A stretch of DNA of 64,000 nt from Steromphala cineraria. Lineage: Eukaryota > Mollusca > Gastropoda > Trochida > Trochidae. Positions 50,431-61,299 of this stretch are shown here, piece after piece (within the stretch, counting starts at the first letter, position 1; each line of letters opens with the position of its first letter). The stretch is from positions 58,968,289-59,032,288 of the forward strand of contig OU744731.1 of the NCBI GenBank assembly GCA_916613615.1, in the 5' to 3' direction. A program made the translations under genes and the position numbers. Under the pieces are notes generated by a model, which made no database searches, was not told the origin of the DNA, and saw nothing but the letters and a program-made list of their open reading frames with translations.

Positions 50431-51960
50431 AAAAATCGAATGTTTACCTTTACATCATGCCAAAGTCGCTACACAATGCACTCATGTAATTGGTTGAATC
50501 CTGTTTTTGTCGCTTTGCACCTATATTTCTATTAAGAATTTTTGTACAATTTAAATATTTTTAAAGAGTAAAGAATGTATCATTGGCATACTCAGTACAT
50601 CGGAGTACATTTAATCTACAAAAAGAATGTATTTCTTTCAATATCTCTCTACCTTCTTACAGTGTTCGTAAGAATTTGCCTCCAGAAAGTGTATATCTTT
50701 GTTACTTATCGAATGAACTAAAGTCTTCTACCTCAAATTGAACATAGAATCTCTCACAATTGATTTCTTTTGAGAGATGCTGACTACGCACCATAATGTC
50801 ATTCAATACGATCTTTGTTGGCAGCTATTAATTCACTAGTGATGGACATGGTCTAAATCGGCAATTTCTATTAACCCTTCAAGGCACTGAGTGTTCAAAG
50901 TTCTCGTCCAAACAAAGCTTTATGGACAATTTATGGAGGACCCTTATTTATTTTAATTAAGTCTAATTTTCAACTAAACTTGACATTAGTTTCAATTGAC
51001 TGCTCTCAAAGGTAACCGATGAAATAATGTAAAATATTTTTCTGACAATACCTGTTTTTTGGAAAATATTCATTCGGAGGGTGTAGATTGAATGCTTTGA
51101 GGATATGAAATGTTTGCATTTTCACTATGAAAGTTGTATGTCCATTAACATGATACATGGATCTGGTACATGTTCCTCGATTTTAAGACGGGAATTATTT
51201 GAATTGTTCATTTTATCTTAACATCATATCCCCTAGTCAAGACTTTTGCTTAATTTGTGAATGTATCATATCTACACTGCATATTTATTTCGGATACTAT
51301 CCAAGAAACGCATCAGGTCGAACATTGAACATTCTTTTTTTCTCCTTTCTTTAATAATCATATTTTCAATTAAACACAATTGCAACAAGCTTTTCAGTCA
51401 GAATAGTCAATATTGGTCAATAATTTATATCAGTTACGTTTCTGAAGAAGAAATGCTTCAACATAGTTTTTCCTTGTTTCTATTAATGTCATAAGTTTTG
51501 GTACAATCTTTATTTTATGAGTAGAACTTAAGCAAACATCATATGACATAATATATGCAGTTCAAATGTTTGACAATTAACCAGCTGTATTTTGTTATGC
51601 ACGACTTTTACCAGTTCGTGTACTAATTTGATCTGTCAGTTGACACTAAATTGTTTTAACAGTGCAATTTTACATCAATGATAATGGATATAAAATTTAG
51701 AGAACTGTAAAAGAACACCAATGAATAAGATCATTTTCATTTGGTTTTAAATTGGATAAGGACTCCGAGGTAAGATTTTAATCAATGCAATTTAAATGTC
51801 ATTTCAATTGCAACTTAATCAGTGACTAAAAACCCCAAGACCACCCGATTACATAATTACCCCATAATCTCTGCAAATAAGAATTTTTTCCAAAATTTAA
51901 GCACCTTGTGGACAAAACTCAATTATAACTTGCTATGTAATTACAACTTGAATTGCATTG
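50431..51960. other. Unit C stretch, nothing recognised
   Basis: AT-rich sequence without a clear counterpart in A or B. Short open frames only, none with recognisable features. Confidence 0.5.
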
Positions 51961-51966
51961 ATATAT

Positions 51967-53450
51967 TATACCCCCGTTACATAGTAAGCGGGGGTATATA
52001 GCGGTCATTCCGTCCATCCGTCCTTCCGTCCGGTCACATATCTCCAAAACTACATTGTCTACATCAACCAAACTTTGCAGAATTGTTAAACATGTAATTC
52101 TCATCAATTTTTGACCATCTGTAGCATACTGGAATTGTTATTTTTGGCCGTTTCCATGGAAACGTCACTTTTCGGACTTAGTTTAATAGGGTTCAATGGG
52201 GACTATTTTCTCAAAAACTATACGACCTAGATGAATAAAATTTTGGTTATAGATGCTTCTGATGATACTCTTGATCGAGTTCGAAAGCCGATTCCGTAAA
52301 ATAAGTTTTTGCGGAGTTATCGCCCTTGAATCTCTGATTTGACTTAGTACAAACGGCGGACTTGGTGCTTCAATGGGGACAAGTTCTCTCAGAAACTATT
52401 GTACCTAGATAAATAAAATTTTGGTTATGGATGCTCCTGATGATACTCTTGATCGAGTTCGAAAGCCATTTCCGAAATTTATGTTATGGCCCTTGTTTCT
52501 GAAATTGGACTTCAGGCCAGTAACATGTCTGATGCTCAAATGGGTACAGATTTGCTCTAAAACTATAACACCTAAATGAGTGAAATTTTGGTTATTGGTG
52601 CTCCTGAGGATACTCTTGATCGAGTTTGAAAGCCATTTTCGAAATTTTAATTTTGACAGAGTTATGGCCCTTGTTTCTGAAATTGAACTTGGAGCGATTA
52701 ACAGGTCTGATGCTGCAATGGGGACAGATTTACTCAGAAACTATAACACCTTGGTAAATGAAATTTTGGTTATGGATACACCTGATGTTACTCTTGATCG
52801 AGTTTGAAAGCCATTTTCGAAATGTTATTTTGTGACAGAGTTATGGCCCTTGTTTCTGAAATTGAACTTGGAGCGAGTAACGTTCTAATGCTGCAATGGG
52901 GACAGATGTACTCAGGAACTATAACACCTAGGTAAATGAAATTTTGGTTATGGATGCACCTAAAGATATTCTTGATCGAGTTTGAAAGCAATTTCCGAAA
53001 TTTTATTTTTGACAGAGTTATGGCCCTTGATTGCGCAATTTGATTTGGAGCGATTAACAGGTCCGATGCTGCAATGGGGACAGATTTCCGCAGAAACTAT
53101 TACACCTAGATGAATGAAATTTTGGTTATGGGTACACCTGATGATACTCTTCATCGAGTTTGAAAGATAATCCCGAAATATTGTTTTTCACAGAGTTATT
53201 ACGCTTGATTCTGCAATTTGACTGAAAATGGATCCACTTGATGATACTTTTCATTGAGTTTGAAAGCTGTTACCAAATTCGCCCTTGGGTTTGGGTTTGA
53301 ACTTGGTGCAAATGACTAGTCTGATGCTCCAATTTTGACATGTTTTATCTGAACTTTTAACAGTTTCACCTGATGATACTCTTGACTCTTGAGGTAGAAG
53401 AAAAATCAGACGGGATGCGGGGGTATGTGAGCCATGCTCACTTTTTTCTT
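51967..53450. mobile_element. Hairpin-bounded element with ~178-bp tandem repeats
   Basis: The left end has a perfect hairpin: TATACCCCCG (51967-51976) with CGGGGGTATA (51989-51998). The right end has GCGGGGGTAT followed by a GTGAG/CTCAC stem-loop (53427-53441). Between them is an array marked by GATACTCTTGATCGAGTT at 52264, 52442, 52609, 52787, 52965 and 53143 (period 178, once 167), decaying after 53243. Tandem cores inside non-autonomous elements resemble the pearl-type, Helitron-related elements known from bivalves. That assignment is an inference. All long open frames here are accidental readings of the repeat. Confidence 0.7.
52190..53290. repeat. ~178-bp tandem array, about six copies
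   Basis: Each unit contains, in order: TGGGGACAGATTT-type sequence, AACTATAACACCTA, TGAAATTTTGGTTATGG, GATACTCTTGATCGAGTTTGAAAG, and a GAGTTATGGCCCTTG block. Units differ by 10-20 per cent and the last is truncated. Confidence 0.85.
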
Positions 53451-53710
53451 GTATAAATAAGAAGTTTCAATGTAGAATATTTCTAACATTTCCATTTTCA
53501 GTCTCATTATCAAGATGCAAGACTTTACATCTTACCATATTTAAGATCTTTTTATTGAAAACTCATTTTCCATGTTTAGTTTTTAAAGAAAGAGGGTGTC
53601 AATTGAGTCATTAAACTATGTATAATTTATCAAATTTAATGTAATAATGTCTGCAAATAAGTTTGAAGATGTTATAAATTAAGTTAAGCTGATTAGGCCT
53701 GAAAGTACAT

Positions 53711-53914
53711 TTGTTGCTCATTGGATTGAGAAAGTTTTGGTATTCTTTGCCTCTCCGCAAACAAAAGTTTTTGCATCATCACTTAAAATTTGAATTAGTT
53801 TCTTTAGCAAACAACTCGGACTCCCAAAGTACGCTAGCTAAAAATGACTTGCGTGGGAGGAATAAAAAGGTCATACATTCCTATTTAGATCAGGAATATC
53901 GAGATGACATTTGA
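53711..53914 (+). CDS. Protein-like segment 'NDLRGR', unit C copy (open)
   Basis: Open for 67 codons to a TGA at 53912-53914. It contains LLIGLRKFWYSLPLRKQK, KFELVSLANN and LAKNDLRGRNKKVIHSYLDQEY. The first two thirds align with the broken A and B copies at about half the residues. No signal peptide, membrane helix or known motif is seen; the segment is basic and probably the C-terminus of something longer. Nothing in frame upstream was recognised. It may be a decayed exon carried in the repeat unit. Confidence 0.3.
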   Translation: MLLIGLRKFWYSLPLRKQKFLHHHLKFELVSLANNSDSQSTLAKNDLRGRNKKVIHSYLDQEYRDDI

Positions 53915-53950
53915 CAATTTAATAGTCTTACAAGAGGATTAAAAGTCACA

Positions 53951-54394
53951 TGAATCGTTATTTCTTATCAATCAATTATCAGAAAAAAACGAATCTTAAT
54001 TTAACAAAACGCCAGGAAGTCATTTCAAAAGTCTATGTATTTCACAATCGTAATATGATAAAAAGACTTATTTATTAAGAAGATAAACATGAAATAAATT
54101 ACATTCTGTCCATAAAATGTTGATAACATATTGTATTCTGAACCATCTAGACATCTTCACTACTTATTCAAATTCATTTAAAATATTTACATAAGCCATT
54201 GTACAGTTTCTATAAAGTTATAGCAGTATTGAAGTTTCTCCTCTTTTTATCAAATTAAATTTTTTTTATTTTAAATGGGTTAACCCAATATCAACACGTT
54301 TGTTATCCCTTGTGACTTAGATTTTATCACGAATGAAACTCATGAAAGAATAAAAAACTATCAGTTTGGTTGCCATCAATATCAAAAATATATT
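53951..54394. other. Unit C stretch related to A 11.09-11.2 kb, then unrecognised
   Basis: AAAACGCCAGGAAGTCATTTC (53998 on) matches AAAACGTCAGGAAGTGATTT in A (11125 on) and fades after about 54080. No gene seen. Confidence 0.45.
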
Positions 54395-55805
54395 TACTAC
54401 TAAATTCAATACTTAAGTGGTTACTGCAATGGTTCAAGTCGACTTCATGTCCAAGTTTATTGATCTCTAATAGAGACTTTCTATAAACTGTTACAGGCAG
54501 TAGACGTTTAACTTAAATCGAATGCAGTTCATGTGTTCGTTTTCCAAATTTAGAATGGTGAGTGACAGCTTTCCGGTCCTTATAACAACTCCTTGTCTAT
54601 TGCCATTCAATTTGGACTACTAGGATCGCTCACCGTCCTCGATAACTCAAAGAAATCGTCTCGGTGAAACTAATATGCTTCTTCATTTACATCGCTAATC
54701 AATTTCGAAGATCAAATTTTAAAAAGTCCAGCTTATCAAGAAAGATTGATTTATACTATATACTCGCCAAAGATAGAAAATTAAATGCCAGTTGTATCGG
54801 ACAGGAAACACAATAATTCTGTTTGCTCTCTTAAGGCTTATGACACATTGAATTTATCTTGACATGTTTGGTGACTGTTTGTCTACATCTTCAGTGAGAC
54901 GGCTGGCAGACCGTTTTTTCTGTGAAAAGTTTTATTGATTGATTGAAAGGTTAGGAAACTGTGTTTACAAGGGAATTCGTTGTTTGTGTTTTTGTAGGAA
55001 TGTATGATACTGGTTGAGTTATGAAGTGAATGGAATGGTTGAATGGCTATTGAATGGCTAATGATATTTACAAGATTATGACACTTAGTATTTTTCTTCT
55101 CCTTAATAAATGTACGGAAATGAGATAAGTGCTTCTTTAACTGTATATTTTAATAGTCAATTACATTTGACTTTCCTTGCTCAACTGTTTTTTCTTCTTC
55201 CAAAAACGGGATGTACACTACAATCAATATTTATATGGAGGTAATTGTTTATCGTTCACACAACTCACTGCTTAGAGTCTTTTCATACACAAAATACAAA
55301 TGGGTCATTACAATTCTAGTCAATTATTAAGGTTCCAATTCCAAAACAAGTCAAATACACGATATTCAAAATTCTTATTTCATTCTGATAACAGTTTGGA
55401 ATAAATTGTGGATAGAACCAATAAATAGCACAGAAAAAATCAACCTTTCCACCGTGTTTCTTTTAAAAAACAAGCGTGTATGTTACTAGTATAGGCTCAC
55501 TGCGCAGCAAGGAAATTACACTCCCCTAATATTGTTTTTTTCTAAACACTTGACCTAACCGACTTATAATTGATATGAAAATCAAGGGAAGGAATGACTA
55601 TGCACGCACATAGAGTTCTAGGTCCATTGTATCAAGGTTTATTGAATGGCGTTGCTTGGAGGCAAGATTGATACCGTGCTGACACAGAGACCTGGTAATA
55701 CACTTAATTGATTGAGCTGCTATAGTCTTTCCTGACGCTAGGGCCTCTTATGTGAAACTATCACGTTTTTCAATCATTATGCTTCATTGAAAAAACAAGA
55801 ACTAT

Positions 55806-56407
55806 TGTTATGAGTATCATATATTTATCATATATTTACCATTTTAAAATCCATCCACTTGCATTTACTATAAATTCATACATTCCCATGCACACATTCA
55901 GTACATATTTTACCTTCTATATCTAGCTTGTACTAAACTCAATTACAGCCAAAGCATTCAATTTAACCAGCTTACACTATACCTTTAATGAATGTCCCTA
56001 GCCAGCTTACTCTTACATAACGCAATTCACTACAAACCTTCAAACACCTTAAGATAGCCTAATTTCTAAGTTATTATTCAGTCTCAGTTTTATAATACAA
56101 ATGATCACATAGTGACTTTGAAAGTGTTTTCCCATGTTGGGACTTTAGCCATGTCGGCCTCTTTCCTATTGGATTATACTAGCCATGTCGGCTGTTGGAT
56201 TTTACTGTGAATATTATTCTCTGGACTGTAATTCATGGACTGTGAAAAAGTAAGCTATTGATATTTGCTACTGTGCTGTGATATTTTGTTAGACTGCCAA
56301 ACCATTTGTATCTATATTTTCAGGTTTTACTTGTAATTAAATCTGTATATACTTTACTTGTTGTGTCTTACCCGTTCTTTGTTATGGTTGGTTCGCCACT
56401 TGTAACA
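55806..56407 (+). mobile_element. 5' LTR of a Ty3/Gypsy retrotransposon
   Basis: 602 bp beginning TGTTATGAG and ending TTGTAACA, with the inverted dinucleotides TG..CA extended to TGTTA/TAACA. It is placed by the break in unit A/B homology on its left and by a primer binding site three bases to its right. It contains two AGCCATGTCGGC copies (56147 and 56180 region). No matching 3' LTR is present in the window. Confidence 0.85.
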
Positions 56408-56410
56408 AAT

Positions 56411-56423
56411 TGGGGGCTCGTCC
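56411..56423 (+). promoter_or_regulatory. Primer binding site, tRNA-Pro type
   Basis: TGGGGGCTCGTCC, three bases after the LTR end. It equals the first 13 bases of the proline-tRNA primer site familiar from murine gammaretroviruses and used by many Gypsy elements. The match stops after 13 bases. Confidence 0.85.
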
Positions 56424-56453
56424 ATTTGAACTTTTGAAAGGGAAATTGTTTCA

Positions 56454-57239
56454 ATGTTTGCAATTAAAGGCACTGTGTTGCTTCTACTATTCCTAAATTC
56501 AAAATTTGTTTACAATTTTGTACATAATTTGCCGGGAAAGACACAATCCGTAGCCATGCTTGAAGTTAAAAATTTCATTCCTATCATTAGCATGGAAAGT
56601 GTACTTGCATTGAGGAAATCAGAGTTACTCTGTGTAGCAAAGCACTATGCTATTGAAGTTGATTCATCTTTGAGAAAAGCTCATATTCAGAGTTCAGTGC
56701 TAGAATTTCTTGTTGATGAGAATATCATAGAAGGAATTTTTGAGGTAAAGCCTCCTGTAAAGAGTGAGCAAGTTGTTCTTATGGAGTTAGAGATTCAGAG
56801 AGAGAAAGAGAGGACAGAAAGGGAAGTGAGGTGTAAAGAGTTGGAAATTCAGAAGTTGGATTTAGAAGTTAAGTTGAAAGAAAAGAAGTTTGCTGGTGAT
56901 AGTGATAGTGAAAAGGTTTTTGATGTTACCAAGTTTGTGAGACTTATACCCCCTTTTCATGAGAGTGAGGTTGATAAGTTTTTCTTACATTTTGAAAAGT
57001 TGGCTACCAATTTAAAATGGCCTCAAAGATCGTGGACCACTCTCATTCAAAGTGTGTTGGTATGGAAGGCTCAGGAATGTTATGCTGCTTTGTCGATTGA
57101 ACAGAGTTCAGATTACCAGTTTGTCAAAAGGACTATCTTGAAAGCATATGAGTTGGTTCCAGAAGCTTACAGGCAGACGTTTAGGAATCACAGGAAGTTT
57201 GATGGTCAGACCTATGTTGAGTTTGGTACAGTAGTGTGA
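56454..57239 (+). pseudogene. Gag of a Ty3/Gypsy retrotransposon, 3'-truncated
   Basis: Starts ATG 47 bp after the LTR. The 261 codons hold a SAP-like helical segment (LRKSELLCVAKHYAIEV, residues ~52-75), a charged coiled coil (about 108-150, LEIQREKERTEREV), then a SCAN-like capsid N-terminal region (about 158-257: FVRLIPPFHESEVDKFFLHF, LKWPQRSW, LIQSVLVWKAQECYAALS, ILKAYELVPEAYRQTFR, QTYVEF). Such capsids assemble particles around the element's RNA. After YVEF (about 57226) homology stops and a TGA follows at 57237-57239. The rest of gag with its zinc knuckle, pol and the 3' LTR are missing, so the element is dead. The adjoining GC-rich repeat marks the breakpoint. Confidence 0.85.
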
Positions 57240-57249
57240 ATAAGTAACT

Positions 57250-57430
57250 ATATCATGAACGAGTGTGCCATGCGTTGCCCACCAGTGACCCACCGGTGGG
57301 CAACGGGTGAGCCACGGGCGACCACTCGTTGCTCACTGGTGAGCAACCAGTGACCAACGGGTGTGTCACTGGTGTGCCGTCTGGCTGGATAATTGAGGGT
57401 GCGCCACGGACTTGTCAAAGTGACGAAAAC
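57250..57430. repeat. GC-rich palindromic short repeats
   Basis: A locally GC-rich patch in AT-rich DNA, built of CCACTGGTGAGCAAC and CGGGTGAGCCAC-like units in both orientations. It contains a perfect CCCACCGGTGGG palindrome (57289-57300) and an inverted pair TTGCCCACC (57275-57283) and GGTGGGCAA (57295-57303). It sits exactly where Gag homology ends. Confidence 0.8.
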
Positions 57431-57479
57431 ATACATAAAATCGTTTGACAATGAGTATAGTGTTGTAAGGATTACGTTA

Positions 57480-59250
57480 AGAAGTACGACTTCTTATGAA
57501 ATATTGAATATCGTGAATTGTGCTCTGTTAACTTGAAAGATCTTTGTACAACTTGATAAGTGTTCACGTTAAAAGATATGTTGAACTTGTTGATTATATT
57601 GATTTTGAACTTTCAAATTATCTTGACTTTGTAAAAAACTGACTTTGACGACATTAATATTTTGTAAAATGTAGACTATAAACAAACTTGTGAAATATTC
57701 AGTTAGAAAGATATTTTGATTATAAGAAATATTGACTTTGAAAAAGTATTTTTATATAATTTTAAAAGTATTTTGATTTTGTGAAATATAGACTTTGAAA
57801 GATTTCATGATTTTAAGAGATACTGAGTTTAAAAGACCTTTCCTTCTTTAGAAATATTGACTTTGAATATCTATTTTATTTTGTGCAATTTTGACTTTGA
57901 AAGACATTTGATTCTGTTAAATATTTACTTTGAAGTGTACATTAGAATGTTGTGATTTGGTGGAATTTATACTTTAAAGTACGTTTTGATTTAGTGATAT
58001 ATTGACTTTGTCACATACATGGATTGGATTGGATTGGATTTTATAAATTATTTACTTTGAAAGATATTTCCATTTTTTGGAATTATTTTTTTGGATAGAT
58101 GTTTCGATATTTTGTTAAAACTTTTGATTGTATGAAATATTGACTTTGAAAGATATTTATGGTTTTCTTTAAAACATTGACTTATAAATCTGTAAAAAAA
58201 GGAAATATACTGTGAAAGACATTTTGACTTTGTGGAGTATTGTCTTTAAAGATTTTATGATTTCATGGGATACTGAGTCAAAAGTCATATCGATATTCAG
58301 AAACGTTTACTTTGAAAGTGATATTGTCATTGACTGACATTTTGATTTTGTGGAATATTGATTTTAAAGGACATTTTCACTTTGTTTAATATTGATTTTC
58401 TTATTATCTACTTCTAAGTGTTCTTATTAATTTGAATTTGGTTGTGTAAAATATTGACTTTGAGACATATTTTGATTTTGTGTGAAATATTGACTTTGAA
58501 TGATGTATTTATTTTCTGAATTATTTTCATTTTAAAGGTATTTTGATTTTGTTAAATATTAACTTTGAAATGTGTTTTTGGAAATATAGACTTTGAAACA
58601 TATGCTAATTTTATGAAAGTTGACTTTGAAGAATTGTTAACTTTGGTTATATACACTTTAATAAAATCCAGCTGTGTTTGCATGTCAACTTTAAAAGAAA
58701 TTTTGTTTTGTTGGGATGTTTACTTTGAAAGATTTGGGTATAAACATATTCTTATTCCAAGAGAAATCTTGTTTGCAAACAAGCAAACTCTACTCCTATT
58801 CAGAACTAAACAGAACAAATGAAGATCTGAGATCTATTCATATTTTAGCCAATCTACATGAGTGTTTTTAGACATATTCCTAGGCAGTTTCATTCACTTT
58901 TGATTAAATTATCAACGCGTTATATGATTGTTTCTACAAGTGTAAAAAAAAGTTCACTTCAATCGGGTGAAATGTTGACTTCAAGCAAAATAGTACTTTA
59001 TTCAAAAACATGTTGACTTTGATAAATTTATGATTATGAAATATCGGAAATTGGTTAAATATAAGCTTTTAAAAATATGTTCACACAAATCTTGACTTTT
59101 AAAAGAAATTGTTTAAAATATATTTTCTGACAAAAAAAGGTTATGACTTAATATTCAAATTACTGTTTGTGTGCAATTATGGATCCCTTTTTACTTTATT
59201 GAGATATGATTTTGACTTTGTTTGCATTGACTCTTGTGAAATGTTGACTT
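57480..59250. repeat. Degenerate TTGACTTTGAAA repeats
   Basis: More than twenty imperfect copies of a GAAATATTGACTTTGAAAGATATTTTGATTTTGT theme (given here in parts: GAAATATTGACTTTG, AAAGATATTTTGATTTTGT) spaced 25-90 bp apart, denser before 58700. No fixed period. A GGATT x4 microsatellite lies at 58021-58040. Open frames here, such as 58565-58822, are repeat readings. Confidence 0.8.
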
Positions 59251-59269
59251 ATTAAAAGAGAAGAATGGT

Positions 59270-61130
59270 GAATTTAATATAATACGGTATTTTAAATAAC
59301 TTTTCTCTTTATAAAATGAGGACACCTGGTCAATCAATTTGGTTGTGTACTAGTATATCAATATATAGGACTCCGTGACTGGCGTAAGTGGAACACATAG
59401 TTAGTCTAGTGATTTGTCTGACGAGGTGTGAAAGTGCTACATATAATTGAGAGGTCTTTTGATCAGAGCGACTCGTGGTTGTGTAATATTAGGTCACGCC
59501 ACCAAGGTACAAAGACAAGTGGTGCAGTGTATTCAGCTTATGACAGGATATCCGCCTATTCCAAATTAAATCCTAAATTGATTAATGTAACCACAAATGA
59601 CCCTTCACTAACTGATAGGTCGTAGTACTTTACTGCTATTGATAGATATTCTATCTAAGTGAGACAGTAACAGAGCTCAAAGACTCATTCAAAGATAGAA
59701 TTATATCTCTCTAACTTTTTTCTGCCCTAGTTACTTCATATTGATAATTTATAATTAGTTTAATAGACTTGTTTTTTAATCATATTAAGAATCCATTCTT
59801 GAAACCAAACGGATTGGAAAATAAATCAAGCCATCACATTGCTGTATAAATTCATCCATTTGTCAAATATAGCATGTTGTTTTGTTATCCAATCCTCTTT
59901 ATAACTATTGCCAATGTCTTTTTACTCATTATATTTCATGCAACGTTTTGTTCTTTCATTATAATTACACCTAAGATAATGTAAATATATTATCTCGTGA
60001 AAACCTTTTAGAGTAATATAATGCCATATGTGTTTAGAAAACAATCTCGTTTTAGATATACATAACATTGAAAACGCAGCACATAAACCTATACATACAA
60101 CTAAACTAAGGCAAAATACAAGGCACAAAACAGTGTTTCCGTCATTCATTTCTCTGAATTAAATGTGTTATTTTGTGTTGTTAAGATATATTTGTCATTA
60201 AAAGTTTTGTCTTTTTGTAGAAAATAGTAAACATCTGAATAATTCTTATGTTAATTTTCGATTTATATCCAATTTCGACAACTTAAACCACAACTGCGAC
60301 CGATCTCAAGAGTCAATTGTACGTTTTCGTCAACAAAGGCACAAAACATACGTTTACTATTACTTAGATTGAGACTTATTACAGAGTGAAGAGAAACTGC
60401 AGACAGACAGGCAGATTATTAATTAAAGTATCACCTCATTTTTTACATAAATTACATACGAGTTTAAGGTACGATATACAAGTGTAAAAAGTGAGCCACC
60501 CACGAAAGGGTTATGAGGGACTAAAAAACGTAAATACATCAATAATAAAATAGCACATTATTTCTTAAAACGTCAACCAGTTCTTCTCTGTAAAATGAGC
60601 TTGCATCAACAGTACGGAGATGCCGCGAGACCCAAAAGGAAAACTCGGAATACTTTCATTACCGAGGGTCAATCCAAAAGTCTTTGATTAAATATTCTAG
60701 TTAAGAGTTTTTCAGATCAACTAATAAGAATTGTCCGACGATAATTCCCTGGAATATTGCTATCTCCTTCCTTGAATACTAGAATAATAACAGTCGAGAA
60801 AACACCTGTCGATTAAATACAGTTCAAATTCCATGTAAAAGAGGCGTAACATATTTATCAAATTCAATTAAACATTCATCTATTGTACAATCGGAGTGAT
60901 TCATCACGCTTTTAACGACTAACATCCTGCTTATCTCAGCTGTCCTAATGTTTCATAAACTGTCTACCTTTCTAAGGCCATAAACATGCCAACGCACGGT
61001 CACCTGACTGCCTGTTGATTGCTAATTAAGTGGCTGATGATCACAAGTGTGATTGATCTGATTATGGCCTAATCCGTCGAAATATACAAATCTTCACGCT
61101 ATGGTGGTTTTAGTGCTCTGTGGTCGGATG
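59270..61130. other. Unique AT-rich sequence, nothing recognised
   Basis: No similarity to units A-C, and no supported open frame, RNA gene or element end. Confidence 0.55.
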
Positions 61131-61143
61131 TTCACGGATGGGA

Positions 61144-61193
61144 GTGGGGTTGGTGGTTAAGAGGGGGGGGGGGGGGAGGGGGAGGGCGTGGGA
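61144..61193 (+). repeat. G-rich tract with G14 run
   Basis: A G14 run (61163-61176) followed by AGGGGGAGGGCGTGGGAG: at least four runs of three or more G within 35 bases, a G-quadruplex-forming pattern on the plus strand. Confidence 0.9.
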
Positions 61194-61276
61194 GTATCAA
61201 TGGTTGTAATGTTTGTAATGGATTGAACGGAATGTTCTTCTAGGACGAATTTTGATTAAGTGCAAAGATGATTCCA

Positions 61277-61290
61277 CCCCCCCCCCCCCC
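61277..61290. repeat. C14 homopolymer
   Basis: Fourteen C residues about 100 bp downstream of the G14 run and complementary to it, so the two could pair across a ~100-base loop in single-stranded DNA or RNA. Confidence 0.92.
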
Positions 61291-61299
61291 AAATCGAAA

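Larger units (their letters stand above)
50312..55805. repeat. Diverged, rearranged unit C
   Basis: The start (GGTAGACCTTGTTGGAGC) matches the first ~120 bp of units A and B. After unrelated sequence and a repeat-bearing element, 53700-54100 resembles A 10840-11200. Then 54395-55805 resembles A 165-1823, with many indels. Homology stops where an LTR begins at 55806. The order (A-start, then A-11 kb, then A-0.2 to 1.8 kb) is not that of A or B, so C is rearranged. Confidence 0.8.

Noticed and set aside
52580..53154. Overlapping plus- and minus-strand frames with repeated motifs
   Set aside because: They are readings of the 178-bp tandem repeat in several phases.
55806..57239. A complete LTR retrotransposon
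   Set aside because: No second LTR, polypurine tract or pol motif is found downstream before the window ends. Only the 5' LTR, primer site and part of gag are present.
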